Below are positions 9,492-18,074 of a stretch of DNA of 64,000 bases, one piece after another. Location: NCBI RefSeq assembly GCF_002067135.1, contig NZ_CP020105.1, forward strand, positions 3,410,001 through 3,474,000, in the 5' to 3' direction. Below the pieces are notes generated by a model. The model was not told where the DNA came from, ran no database searches, and worked only from the letters and a program-made list of their open reading frames with translations. The DNA comes from Spirosoma rigui. GTDB taxonomy: Bacteria > Bacteroidota > Bacteroidia > Cytophagales > Spirosomataceae. The position numbers were made by a program, and so were the translations under genes. Position 1 is the first letter of the stretch. Each line of letters opens with the position of its first letter.

Positions 9492-10364
9492 TCAACCCCA
9501 TTTGGCTTTTTGGATGTTGTCGATACTGGTCTGGATGCTTTCCAGCGGTGGGCGTTTACACACGTCCTGTTCCACGAAATAATGGGTTAGTCCCGCTTTT
9601 TTAGCCTGTTTGAAGAGACTGGCAAAATCAATGGTGCCGGTACCTACCTCGGCAAACTCCTGCTGGGGCGTGTTGGCCATATCCTTGACGTGCCAGAGGG
9701 GGAACCGGCCTGGATACTTGGCGAAGTAATCCAGTGGCTTCTCACCCGATTTTGACACCCAGTACAAATCCATTTCCATAACGACGGGGGTGTTTTTCAG
9801 CAGCATCTCATAGGGTTTCTGGCCATCGATCAGCTGTGTAAACTCGAAGTCGTGGTTGTGGTAGCCCAACGTCAGTCCGGCTTTCTTCGTGGCCTCGTTG
9901 TGTTTGTTGAGCAGGTCGATCAACGCTTTGTAATCGTCGGCTTTGCGCTCGTTCGGTGGCAAGTAGGCGATGATGGCATATTGCTGACCAATGGCCGCGG
10001 CATCGTCCAGAATCTGCGACCAGTTGGTCGCCAGGCCTTCGGCAGTACCATCCTGAGACGCCCGTCCGGTCTGGTAGTGGCCGCTCACAGGTTTAAGGCC
10101 ATTGTCATTGAGTATCTTTTTGTACTCGCTGGGGGTTTTGCCAAAGAATTTTCCTTTCCCATACCCAAAATTCTCCACCTCTTTGTAGCCCAGTTTGGCC
10201 ACCTGCTCCAGGATGGGCTCGATACCCTGTTTCCTGATATCGTCCCGAAGGGTGTACAGTTGAAGACCCACCTGCTTGGTTGGCGCAACGGACTGCGCGT
10301 TTAGCCGAAGCAGCGACAGGGCGCTCAGGCCAACGGAGGCCTGGAGAAAATAACGACGATTCAT
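9492..10364 (-). CDS. Exported sugar phosphate isomerase/epimerase (xylose isomerase-like TIM barrel)
   Basis: A 290-residue protein with an N-terminal export signal (MNRRYFLQASVGLSALSLLRLNAQ), followed by the AP-endonuclease-2/xylose-isomerase barrel. Visible family marks are GLQLYTLRD at the first strand, KEVENFGYG, a HNHDFEF metal-ligand segment near 173-179, MEMDLYW, LWHVKDM and VEQDVCKRPPLESI near the end. Members typically isomerise or epimerise sugars or inositols with a divalent metal; the substrate cannot be read from sequence. It has a paralogue at 62.4-63.3 kb with the same motifs, which is frameshifted. It is monocistronic, flanked by a terminator and a divergent gene. Confidence 0.9.
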   Translation of the reverse strand: MNRRYFLQASVGLSALSLLRLNAQSVAPTKQVGLQLYTLRDDIRKQGIEPILEQVAKLGYKEVENFGYGKGKFFGKTPSEYKKILNDNGLKPVSGHYQTGRASQDGTAEGLATNWSQILDDAAAIGQQYAIIAYLPPNERKADDYKALIDLLNKHNEATKKAGLTLGYHNHDFEFTQLIDGQKPYEMLLKNTPVVMEMDLYWVSKSGEKPLDYFAKYPGRFPLWHVKDMANTPQQEFAEVGTGTIDFASLFKQAKKAGLTHYFVEQDVCKRPPLESIQTSIDNIQKAKWG

Positions 10365-10680
10365 CAGTTTGTTCTTGACGGGTTACTATTGGACCAGGGC
10401 TGATCAGCACCTGCCAGGGTAAGGCAGCAGATACCCTATTATTACTCGTGTGTACAGAAGGAGATTTTCCCACCCGGAGGTGCCAACCGTTCGGCTGCCG
10501 GTCGGCACCTCCGGCTCGTTCATCGACACAAGTTCCCTATTCATCGATTCAGGACCCATACCCTGCAACGTTTTGGCGCTTTAGGCGCGTATTTAATCAG
10601 GAAACAGGCAGGTCGCCTGTTCGAACGCACCCGGTTTCGGGTGACCAGTACGGTCCGGCTGTGCTGACTAACTCTGCCAG
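10365..10680. repeat. Divergent intergenic region with 11-bp inverted repeat (10474-10514)
   Basis: This stretch separates two divergently transcribed genes. It holds a perfect 11-bp inverted repeat, CCGGAGGTGCC at 10474-10484 and its complement at 10504-10514, with a 19-nt spacer. No T-tract follows on either side, so it is more likely an operator or leader structure than a terminator. No coding pattern was seen in the rest. Confidence 0.5.
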
Positions 10681-12177
10681 ATGAACGTGAAAAAAGGTAG
10701 TTTTCCTGGCTGGGCTTTTTGCCTGGCACTCGCATCATTCCTGTCGGGATGCAAAACGCCCGACCAGCTCGACCCCGCTGCGGCCGACGACACCGACGTT
10801 GCGGCCGTTCACGAAGAAGCCAGTGATTATGTCTGGAACAGTACCGACGTTGTGCCTATCACTCTCAACGGTGGCTCAATTACGGTGGGCGGGGCGGGGG
10901 CTACGGTCTCGGGCAGCACCGTTACGATCACCAGCGCTGGCACCTACCGTATCAGTGGTACGCTTACCAACGGGCAGGTGATCGTTAACACGGCCGACAA
11001 GGAGGCTGTCCGGCTTATTTTGAACGGGGTTACCATCACCAGTGCTACCAGTGCACCTATTTACATCAAAGACTCGGGCAAGACGATCATCGGGCTGGCC
11101 GACAACACGACGAATACCCTCACCGATGGGGCTACGTATGTCTACGATGTTCCTGCCGATGAAGAGCCGAATGCTGCCGTTTTCAGTAAATCGGACCTGA
11201 CCATTTTTGGCAACGGGGCGCTGGTCGTAAACGGACGGTTTGGCGACGGAATTGCCAGCAAAGACGGGCTGATCATAAAGAGTGGAGCAATAACGGTCAA
11301 TGCCGCCGATGATGGTATCCGGGGTAAAGACTACCTCATTATCCACGACGGCAAGCTGACCGTTACGGCCAAAGCCGACGCGCTGAAATCCAGCAATGAT
11401 GAAGATCCGGCACTGGGCTACGTAACTATCAACAACGGCACTATGACCATCAGCGCGGGGGATGATGGCATTCACGGGGAGTCCGGGCTGACTGTTAACG
11501 ATGGCACGGTTACGATTGCTCAATCTTATGAAGGACTGGAGAGTAAGGTCATTACGATCAACGGAGGGACTATTCGGCTGACCGCCAGCGATGACGGGAT
11601 CAATGCCGCCGACGGCTCCGACAGCGGAGGAATGCCGGGCGGACAGACGACCGCCAGTGGTAACCTGCTGACTATTACCGGAGGCAGGGTCTATGTCGAC
11701 GCCAACGGCGACGGGCTGGATGCCAACGGCTCCATCATAATGACGGGTGGGGTAGTGCTGGTCAACGGCCCATCGGGCAGCGGCAACGGAGCCCTGGACT
11801 ATGACGCTACGTTCACCATCGGCGGAGGGCTGCTGATGGCAGTCGGCAGCTCGGGCATGGCGCAGGTGCCCGGCACTACGTCAACGCAGAACTCGGTCCT
11901 GATCGGGCTGACGGCAGCCCAGACGGCCGGCACGCTGGTACGTATCCAGGCCAGCGATGGCAAAAATATCCTGACGTTCAAACCCACCAAACGGTACCAG
12001 TCCATCGCGTTCTCCTCGCCGGAGTTGATAAACGGGTCGGCTTATGAGGTCTACCTGGGCGGAAGTACAACCGGCACCCCAACCGACGGTCTGTATGCCG
12101 ACGGTACGTATACGGCGGGTATCAAGGCCAGCGCCTTTACCGTATCCAGCGTGGTAACAAAAGTCAACACCCGATAG
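10681..12177 (+). CDS. Carbohydrate-binding beta-helix lipoprotein (Cthe_2159/DUF4353-like)
   Basis: A 498-residue lipoprotein: the signal ends in the lipobox LSGC (Cys about 24). The mature part is a repetitive right-handed beta-helix rich in Gly, Asp, Thr and Val, with recurring DDGI/DALK/EGLE turns (DDGIRGKDYLIIHDG, DDGIHGESGLTVNDG, EGLESKVITINGG, DDGINAADGSD, GDGLDANGSIIMTGG). This is the pattern of the Cthe_2159 family, distantly related to pectate lyases and binding acidic polysaccharide and calcium. It should sit on the cell surface or in the periplasm. A C-terminal region (about 400-498) looks like a separate beta domain. Whether it has lyase activity cannot be judged. The 132-residue gene follows after 20 bp. 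Confidence 0.88.
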   Translation: MNVKKGSFPGWAFCLALASFLSGCKTPDQLDPAAADDTDVAAVHEEASDYVWNSTDVVPITLNGGSITVGGAGATVSGSTVTITSAGTYRISGTLTNGQVIVNTADKEAVRLILNGVTITSATSAPIYIKDSGKTIIGLADNTTNTLTDGATYVYDVPADEEPNAAVFSKSDLTIFGNGALVVNGRFGDGIASKDGLIIKSGAITVNAADDGIRGKDYLIIHDGKLTVTAKADALKSSNDEDPALGYVTINNGTMTISAGDDGIHGESGLTVNDGTVTIAQSYEGLESKVITINGGTIRLTASDDGINAADGSDSGGMPGGQTTASGNLLTITGGRVYVDANGDGLDANGSIIMTGGVVLVNGPSGSGNGALDYDATFTIGGGLLMAVGSSGMAQVPGTTSTQNSVLIGLTAAQTAGTLVRIQASDGKNILTFKPTKRYQSIAFSSPELINGSAYEVYLGGSTTGTPTDGLYADGTYTAGIKASAFTVSSVVTKVNTR

Positions 12178-12197
12178 ATGTTGGGCCGCAAACGCAC

Positions 12198-12596
12198 ATG
12201 CGCATAAACGAAAACCAGATCATGAAACTACAACCCGTCAACTACCAGCAGGCCCGCCCGGCTTCGGGTACGCAAACCACCGCACCCGGTGCTCCCCGGC
12301 GCCGGGGTCCCGCCCTGAGTCAGGCGAGTCGGCAGAGCCAGCTTGAGCAGACCCACGGGCGTGAACTCCGGGAGTTCGACGCATTTCAGCAGCACATCCG
12401 GCAACTGATGCAGAATCGGCACAAGCAGGAAGAACTAAGTCTACAGGCAGAGAGCCATACTGACAGAACGGTCGTGCTGGCCCGGCAGCAAACACGGGAG
12501 CGCGACGAACTGCAGGCGGCCCAACTGCTCAGCCTGCAACTGCTGAAAGAGAAACAGGCACAGGAAAAGACAGACCTGCTCGGTGCCTACCGCTAG
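12198..12596 (+). CDS. Small Gln/Arg-rich coiled-coil protein, unknown function
   Basis: A 132-residue protein with a Pro/Thr/Ala-rich disordered N-terminal third followed by a long charged helix (about 45-128; RELREFDAFQQHIRQLMQNR; LLSLQLLKEKQAQEKTDLL). There is no signal peptide or membrane segment. ATG at 12198 is used; a second ATG at 12222 (MKLQPVNY) is equally plausible. It lies 20 bp after the beta-helix lipoprotein on the same strand and may be co-transcribed. I do not recognise a family, and low complexity makes the call weaker, but the strong bias toward helix-forming residues in one frame favours a real gene. Confidence 0.6.
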   Translation: MRINENQIMKLQPVNYQQARPASGTQTTAPGAPRRRGPALSQASRQSQLEQTHGRELREFDAFQQHIRQLMQNRHKQEELSLQAESHTDRTVVLARQQTRERDELQAAQLLSLQLLKEKQAQEKTDLLGAYR

Positions 12597-12621
12597 GCGA
12601 CACAACGCCCCCGGCGGGCCG

Positions 12622-13026
12622 CTACAGGCTGGGCAGCAAGTAGATGGCCAGCAGGATCGCGCCAATGACGAGACTCAACGTAACCAGCAGTGAAAGCCAG
12701 TGGGAAGGGAAATAGAGGTTACTACGCAGTTGCCTGTCGATGGCCCGGTAGCGAAAATAAGCCAGCGAGGCCATCACGGCTCCCAGAGCAACCATAAGAA
12801 TACCGATACTGGCGGAGTACCCTTTGCCCGGAACCAGCGGCATTTTTTCGCCTAGTGCGAAGCTGATCTGCCGGATGAAGAGCGCAAATTTTACGATGAC
12901 GAAGCCAAATCCCATCAGGGCGATGCTGGTACGTATCCAGGCCAGGAAGGTTCGCTCATTAGCCAGATAATCGGCCGGACCTGCTGGCTTGCTTAGCAGG
13001 CCCTTGGGGGGTGGGGTACTTTCCAT
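12622..13026 (-). CDS. DUF202 (YidH-like) inner membrane protein
   Basis: A 134-residue protein with the DUF202 signature LANERTFLAWIRTSIALMGFGFVIVKF at about 21-47, then two further hydrophobic helices (GILMVALGAVMASLAYFRY and LVTLSLVIGAILLAIYLLP). The topology is three membrane spans with a short cytoplasmic N-terminus. The biochemical role of this family is not known in Bacteroidota. It is convergent with the coiled-coil gene, separated by only 25 bp, and 27 bp downstream of the endonuclease/phosphatase-like gene on the same strand, so these two may be co-transcribed. Confidence 0.9.
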   Translation of the reverse strand: MESTPPPKGLLSKPAGPADYLANERTFLAWIRTSIALMGFGFVIVKFALFIRQISFALGEKMPLVPGKGYSASIGILMVALGAVMASLAYFRYRAIDRQLRSNLYFPSHWLSLLVTLSLVIGAILLAIYLLPSL

Positions 13027-13053
13027 GGAATAACGAACTACGGAGCAAAGCGC

Positions 13054-14250
13054 TTAGTTCAGCACCGGCATTGCCATACCGATCTGGTCCCGACCACTGC
13101 CTGGGTTGCCGGCAGCGCCGTAAATGGCTTTTTTTAGTACGTACTGCGCCATGATGGGAAAATGATCCGAGAAAGAAATACCCGACAGCGTCCGGCAGTC
13201 TTTAATGTGCCAGTCGCTGCTTACGAACTGCTGATCGATACGGACGCAGTAGGGGTGACGGTTGAGCGTAAAGCCAAGTCCCTGCCCCGCTTCTTCGAAT
13301 GCATTCCGGAAGTTCTGGGTAAGTTTCCCGTAGGAGTAGCCGAGGGGCGTTTCGTTGAAATCGCCACAGATGATGACCGGATAGCGGCTGCCCACTACGT
13401 ACGACTCCACTTCGGATAGCTGCTCGTCGCGGTTTTCAAATCCTTCTTTCAACCGGTGAAACGTGTCGCCCAGTTCGGCGAAGAACACCCCCGGATTCCC
13501 TGACATGAGCGCATCGACAACCTGACTGGTACGTACGCCCATTGACCACAGGTGCACGTTAACGACCCGGATTGTATCGGTACCGTAAGCAATGTCGGCA
13601 CAGAGGTAGCCATTGATGTCGGGTCCCTGCGCCCGGCTCCAGATCCGGCTGTACTGATTGACGATGGGGTAACGGGAAAATAAGGCCAGCCCCACTTCGC
13701 GGTCTTTGTCGAAACAGGTCAGTTTCTGCAGTTTGGCCGGGTAATGGCGCTCAACTCGGGCATTGGGCGAGTACTCCTGAAAACAGGCGATATCGGCCTG
13801 AAAGGCGTAGGCATCAAAGGCGTCATTGCTACCGGCGGGAAACGTTTCGCTATTAAAGCTCAGTACATTCAGGGCCTGGGCGTGGCTTAGCTCGGGGCCG
13901 GCAGCGTTGATGCCTACGAGTCGTTTAATGACCACGAACGAGAACAGCACCCAGATCAATCCTGCCGTACCGATCATGGTCTGTTTTTTGTAAAACAGGT
14001 AAATGCTGGCTATCAACCCGCAGGGAATGGCCAGGGGCAGGCTCATCATGACAAAGCCCGTCAGCCAGTGCCCGTCGACGGGGTAATAGCAGAAGGCCAT
14101 GGTGAAAAATAAAAAACCGAGCGCTGTGTAGGCGATCGGAAACTGCCGGTATTTGCTGAACAGCCAATGCCCCAGAACCAGCAGCAGGTCGGTAGTGAGC
14201 TGCAGGAGTAGCGTAAAAAATGCAATAAATCGGATAAGTGTCGACATCAT
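13054..14250 (-). CDS. Membrane-anchored endonuclease/exonuclease/phosphatase-family protein
   Basis: A 398-residue protein with three or four N-terminal membrane helices (residues about 5-115; IRFIAFFTLLLQLTTDLLLVL, AYTALGFLFFTMAFCYY, GLIWVLFSFVVIKRL) followed by an EEP hydrolase domain facing the periplasm. Catalytic marks are visible: VLSFNSETF, VNVHLWSMG, ICGDFNETPLG and SDHFPIMAQY. The family cleaves phosphodiesters or phosphomonoesters of nucleic acids, lipids or inositols. In Bacteroidota such membrane versions are common and uncharacterised. A second in-frame ATG sits three bases inside (14247). It ends 27 bp before the DUF202 gene. Confidence 0.9.
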   Translation of the reverse strand: MMSTLIRFIAFFTLLLQLTTDLLLVLGHWLFSKYRQFPIAYTALGFLFFTMAFCYYPVDGHWLTGFVMMSLPLAIPCGLIASIYLFYKKQTMIGTAGLIWVLFSFVVIKRLVGINAAGPELSHAQALNVLSFNSETFPAGSNDAFDAYAFQADIACFQEYSPNARVERHYPAKLQKLTCFDKDREVGLALFSRYPIVNQYSRIWSRAQGPDINGYLCADIAYGTDTIRVVNVHLWSMGVRTSQVVDALMSGNPGVFFAELGDTFHRLKEGFENRDEQLSEVESYVVGSRYPVIICGDFNETPLGYSYGKLTQNFRNAFEEAGQGLGFTLNRHPYCVRIDQQFVSSDWHIKDCRTLSGISFSDHFPIMAQYVLKKAIYGAAGNPGSGRDQIGMAMPVLN

Positions 14251-14293
14251 TTGACCGTTCTAAACGGGATTTAGCGCCCCCAGGCAGGAGCGG

Positions 14294-15244
14294 TTATTTC
14301 ACCTGGAAACGGGCATTACCAATTTTGTACCCTTCTGCATACAGTTCTACCGTGTAGGGCCCGGGTTTATAGGGAGCCTCCCGGCGAAAAAGAATATCGA
14401 CCCGCTGGTCGTCATCATCGAGTGCAATCGTTTGCCGGGTGCTGTACCCGATCTCGGTCCCCTGGTACCACAGAACCCCGCCAATGCCACTTTCGCTGAC
14501 AACCGCACCGTTCCCGTCCAGAATGCGAACGAAAACGTCTTTATCGTCGGGAGTGGTGATGGGGTTTGCGGGCAGGAGGAACGATATTTTCAGCCGGTCG
14601 ATACGGGATGCTTTGTAAGGGCCACCCCGCCGTTCTCTACCATTCGCGGCTACGGCAATTACATCGACATTAACGGCTTTGAGGGTCGAGGCCAGTTGTA
14701 CCTTGTCTTTCAGGTCGGCATTCTGAATGGAGTAGCTAACGACCGTTTGGGTCAAAGCCGCTTTCTCGTGCTTGAGCCCTTCATTCTCGGTCAGGATGCT
14801 TTGTTTTTCCTGTTCGAGCGCCCGCGCCTGGCTGAGGAGCGAGCCATTTTCTTCCCGCAGCTTCCGGATATCGGCCTCGTTGGCGGTAAGGAAGTTCTGG
14901 TAATCTTTAATTTTGAGGCTGTACTTCTGGGTCGAGTAAGCCAGGTCGTATCGAAGTACTTTCTTGTCGTTTTCCAGCTGCCGCTTTATCCGTTCCAGCT
15001 CGGCTACGCTGCCGCCCAACCGGCGCACTTCCGCAATCTTGTTATCCAGTACCGTCGAGATGGAGTCGAGTTGCTGTTTAGTGGTCGCAAACTGCTCCAC
15101 CTTGCTGGTCAACAGCTTCTGCACCTCCAGCGTTTCGTTGCGGGAGCCAATGAACAGGTAAGCCAGCAAAGCCAGAATACCGGCCAACGCACCAATCGTT
15201 ATGTTTAACGCCCCCTGCTTGCTGTTCACTACGTCTGCATCCAT
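14294..15244 (-). CDS. Membrane-anchored periplasmic coiled-coil protein with C-terminal beta domain
   Basis: A 316-residue protein (ATG at 15244; 15253 also possible). A short cytoplasmic N-terminus leads to one membrane helix (about 13-32, ALNITIGALAGILALLAYLF). Residues about 40-190 form a long heptad-rich coiled coil (QLDSISTVLDNKIAEVRRL, LREENGSLLSQARALEQEK). Residues about 195-316 form a beta-rich domain (RLKISFLLPANPIT, KDVFVRILDGNGAVV, PGPYTVELYAEGYKIG). I know of no function. It lies directly downstream of a response regulator/histidine kinase pair, and four TTAAG repeats 11 bp apart stand in its promoter, so it is probably the main target of that system: an envelope stress or structural protein by inference. 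Confidence 0.85.
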   Translation of the reverse strand: MDADVVNSKQGALNITIGALAGILALLAYLFIGSRNETLEVQKLLTSKVEQFATTKQQLDSISTVLDNKIAEVRRLGGSVAELERIKRQLENDKKVLRYDLAYSTQKYSLKIKDYQNFLTANEADIRKLREENGSLLSQARALEQEKQSILTENEGLKHEKAALTQTVVSYSIQNADLKDKVQLASTLKAVNVDVIAVAANGRERRGGPYKASRIDRLKISFLLPANPITTPDDKDVFVRILDGNGAVVSESGIGGVLWYQGTEIGYSTRQTIALDDDDQRVDILFRREAPYKPGPYTVELYAEGYKIGNARFQVK

Positions 15245-15268
15245 TGTCCTCATTCTGTAGGTTGGGCA

Positions 15269-15324
15269 CAAAGCAACGCCCTCCAACTTAAGGAGGACTT
15301 AAGCTGACCTTAAATTCACCTTAA
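15269..15324 (-). promoter_or_regulatory. Promoter with four 11-bp-spaced TTAAG direct repeats (response regulator operator)
   Basis: On the minus strand TTAAG occurs at plus positions 15320-15324, 15309-15313, 15298-15302 and 15287-15291, each exactly 11 bp from the next (one helical turn). The two distal copies extend to TTAAGGT. A near-consensus Bacteroidota -7 box (TTGCTTTG; consensus TAnnTTTG) follows at 15276-15269, so the repeats cover the -33 region, the usual place for an activator. The start codon is 25 bp further. Tandem half-sites with 11-bp period are typical of OmpR/PhoB-family regulators, and TTAA half-sites of the PmrA/QseB branch; such a regulator is encoded 1.4 kb away. Confidence 0.65.
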
Positions 15325-16700
15325 AATGAAACAGCACTGGGCAGGGACAGCGTAAAGAGGGTTCGCCTGGGTGTTGACCGCACAGAAATGTCGCCGTGGT
15401 GGAGTTGAATTACTTGCGCCACCACGGCCAGGCCGACGCCATGCCCGTTGATCGACTGGGCCGTTGCGTTACCCCGGAAGAAGGGTTGAAAAATAAAGGG
15501 CAGATCGGCTTCGGGTATCTGAGGCCCTTCGTTATAGATTGAAATCGTGATGGTACCCGCCTGCGTCCGGAAGTCAACGACGGCGGTTTTGGTGGGAGCA
15601 AACTTGCAGGCATTGTCGATCAGATTCATGAGCATAACCTGGAGCGACGCCCGGTTGCCCACCGTGATCAGGGCATCTTCGTCGTCGGGGAAGTCCGTGA
15701 ACGTAAGCTGGATGGTATAGTCGTCGTGCCAGCTTTGCAACTGCGTCTTCGTTTCCCAGATCAGCTCGTCCAGTCGGACGGGTTCAACCGGCAGGGTGTT
15801 GCCCTGGGTTGTGGTATTGGCCAGGTCCAGCAGGGTGCTGGTGAGCTGCGCCAGGCTGCGGGTATCTTCCTGCAGCGACCGCAGGGTCCGCTCGTAGACC
15901 TCCGGGTTACGCTGCTGGATGAGCGCCACGTCGATCTGCGAGTTGATTTTGGTGAGTGGGTTTTTTAGCTCATGGGATACGTTGGCGATGAACATTTTCT
16001 GCGTCATCAGCGCCTGTTCAATGCGGTCGAGGAGCTGGTTAAAGGTGTCGACCAGCAAACCGATCTCGTCGGATCGGTTCGGGTGTTCTACCCGCCGGCC
16101 TACGTTTGCCGGGAAAATGGTGTTGACCTGCTGGATAATGCCCGACATGGGTGCCAGCGCCCGATCGGCAAATACCCAGCCCGAAACGCCCAGCAGCAGG
16201 ATGGCGGCCAGAATCATGATGACCAGGATTTTTTTTAGGTCGTTCAGCGCTTCGTCGCCCGCCTTGTCGATGCCGCTGACGATAACCCAGTTGCTGTTGC
16301 CCCGGTTGAGGTGGATAGCTACGATCTGATACTCGTTTTTTTTCAGAAACAGCGTTTGCGCCGTTGAATCGAGCAAAGGAATGAATTGTTCGTGAAACTG
16401 GGCGTTGGCGGGATTGGTCGAGAAGAGGACCTGTTTACTGGTCTGGTTATAGACCGATATATTTTCGTTTAGAAGGGGTTCTTTGCTGTCCGTGTCAATA
16501 ACGCGCAATACGGTACTGTCGGTTTGTTTAAGGTCGAAAAGGAGGGTTGTCGTGGTGATGGCGCGGTCCTGCAGCCGCTTGAAAAAACGTTTTTCGAGGT
16601 AGAGTTTGCTGAAGAAAAAAACACCCAGCGAGAAGAACAGCAGGATCAGCGTAACCAGCAGCACGAACTGGTAGGTGAGCCGGGTACGGATATTGATCAT
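15321..16700 (-). CDS. Sensor histidine kinase (HAMP, HisKA, HATPase)
   Basis: A 459-residue transmembrane kinase. Helix one (about 10-32) and helix two (about 158-180) enclose a periplasmic sensor of about 125 residues with no family I recognise. HAMP (about 180-232) leads to the dimerisation domain with the phosphoacceptor in ANVSHELKNPLT (His about 243), then the ATPase domain with N box NLIDNACKFAP, FFRGN and GHGVGLAV. It is the partner of the response regulator upstream: the regulator stop and this start overlap as TAATG, giving translational coupling. Its own stop codon lies inside the outermost TTAAG repeat of the next promoter. The layout resembles CusS/QseC-type kinases; the signal is unknown. 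Confidence 0.96.
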   Translation of the reverse strand: MINIRTRLTYQFVLLVTLILLFFSLGVFFFSKLYLEKRFFKRLQDRAITTTTLLFDLKQTDSTVLRVIDTDSKEPLLNENISVYNQTSKQVLFSTNPANAQFHEQFIPLLDSTAQTLFLKKNEYQIVAIHLNRGNSNWVIVSGIDKAGDEALNDLKKILVIMILAAILLLGVSGWVFADRALAPMSGIIQQVNTIFPANVGRRVEHPNRSDEIGLLVDTFNQLLDRIEQALMTQKMFIANVSHELKNPLTKINSQIDVALIQQRNPEVYERTLRSLQEDTRSLAQLTSTLLDLANTTTQGNTLPVEPVRLDELIWETKTQLQSWHDDYTIQLTFTDFPDDEDALITVGNRASLQVMLMNLIDNACKFAPTKTAVVDFRTQAGTITISIYNEGPQIPEADLPFIFQPFFRGNATAQSINGHGVGLAVVAQVIQLHHGDISVRSTPRRTLFTLSLPSAVSF

Positions 16701-17380
16701 TACGACAACAGTTTTACGACATAGCCCATTCCAATTTGTGTGTGGAGCAATTTAGGGTCGAACTCCTTATCGATCTTTTTCCGGAGGAAGTTGATGTACA
16801 CCTCAATGATGTTGGTTCCCGTATCAAAGGTCAGGTCCCACAACTTCTCCGCCAGCTCGACTTTAGAAATGACCCGCCCCTGGTGGCGCAGAAAGTACTC
16901 CAGCAGCTGAAATTCCTTGGCCGTAAGTGAGATCTCCCGACCCGCCCGTACGACTTTTTTGGTATCGGGGTCCAGTTCCAGGTCGGCAATCTTGAGCAAA
17001 TTTGCCGTCGGTGTCAGCCCATTGCTGCGACGGGTCAACGCTCGCACCCGCGCCATCAATTCCCGGAATTCAAACGGTTTCACTAGGTAGTCGTCGGCTC
17101 CCGTGTCGAGCCCCAGAATTTTGTCGTCGGTCGTGCTCAGGGCTGTCAGCATCAGAATAGGTGTCGTCACGCCCGTTTCCCGCAGCTTTCGACACATGTC
17201 CAGACCGTTCATGCCGGGTAAAATAACGTCGGTTATAATGAGGGCATAGGACGACCGGGCGGCCAGTTGAAACCCCATGGTCCCGTCATACGCTACGTCG
17301 ACTTCCCACTGGTGCTCTTCCAACCCCTGCCTGACGCTCTGAACCGTTTTGACTTCATCTTCAACCAACAGTATTTTCAT
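16700..17380 (-). CDS. OmpR-family response regulator
   Basis: A 226-residue protein beginning MKILLVEDE at the ATG at 17380. The receiver domain (about 1-115) has the acidic pocket ED (8-9), phosphoacceptor Asp51 in IITDVILPGMNG and Lys about 101 in YLVKPF. The C-terminal winged helix (about 125-222) carries KEFQLLEYFLRHQGRVISK and the recognition-helix region NIIEVYINFLRKKID. It overlaps the downstream histidine kinase gene by one base (TAATG), so the two are made together. It most resembles the CusR/QseB/PmrA branch, which fits the TTAAG repeats upstream of the next gene. No such repeats lie upstream of this gene itself, so autoregulation is not supported. Confidence 0.96.
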   Translation of the reverse strand: MKILLVEDEVKTVQSVRQGLEEHQWEVDVAYDGTMGFQLAARSSYALIITDVILPGMNGLDMCRKLRETGVTTPILMLTALSTTDDKILGLDTGADDYLVKPFEFRELMARVRALTRRSNGLTPTANLLKIADLELDPDTKKVVRAGREISLTAKEFQLLEYFLRHQGRVISKVELAEKLWDLTFDTGTNIIEVYINFLRKKIDKEFDPKLLHTQIGMGYVVKLLS

Positions 17381-17628
17381 GTAGTGAGTAGTTCGTACGT
17401 CGAATATATCGTAATAATGCAATAAATCGGTTATTGATTCACGATAGATGCATTATCTGTCCGGATTAATCATATGAATCCTCAAACTGGAAATCGCGTT
17501 GGCCGGCCATTGCCGGGATAGGCACCGTGGCGCAGGTGTGCCGTGGCCGGGTCGTCAATCCGGACATGGGCTGTTTGTCCGTAGCGTTCAACGCTGGCTT
17601 TGGAACGTGTGAAGAAGGCGGGGAGGGC

Positions 17629-17928
17629 TTACCTGATCAATTCGTCGGACACCGAAACCGGTTTCGTCGTGGCATTGCGCAGGGTAACCAGTTGATCGAT
17701 GAGCTGGTCAACCAGAAACAGGTACTGCTTTTCGGGAAGTTGGCCCTGCTGGTGCAGCAGGAGCAGGTGGTCAAGTTTGTTTTCAATCAGCGCCCGCTGC
17801 CGTTTTGGATCGGACACGTCGGGTGGGGTGGACCTGGCCGAACTCGTTCTGGGACCAACGAACTGACCGGCCATAAAGCTGCAAATGCCCAGCAAGAGAA
17901 CTCCGATAAGAATTTCCAGAATAAGCAT
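17629..17928 (-). CDS. Small single-span membrane protein, unknown
   Basis: A 99-residue protein. The N-terminus is a hydrophobic helix (about 1-24, LEILIGVLLLGICSFMAGQFVG), a polar linker follows (SSARSTPPDVSDPKRQR), and then an amphipathic helix-rich domain (about 47-88, ALIENKLDHLLLLHQQGQL; FLVDQLIDQLVTL). The helix may be an uncleaved anchor. I do not recognise the family and it has no clear operon partner: 248 bp separate it from the response regulator start and 146 bp from the GH9 gene. The coding pattern and good hydrophobic signal support a real gene. Confidence 0.6.
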   Translation of the reverse strand: MLILEILIGVLLLGICSFMAGQFVGPRTSSARSTPPDVSDPKRQRALIENKLDHLLLLHQQGQLPEKQYLFLVDQLIDQLVTLRNATTKPVSVSDELIR

Positions 17929-18074
17929 AGTCCCCGTGATCGTGTCAACTAGTCAACTGTGAACCGCCGTGATTTGTTGCCCTGGGTTGGTCAATAGCAC
18001 GTTTGCCTAACCGTTGCAGCCCCTGGTCACGGCGTGATTTCTGCCTGCCAGCCGATCCGGGGCCTATTGGCTGA

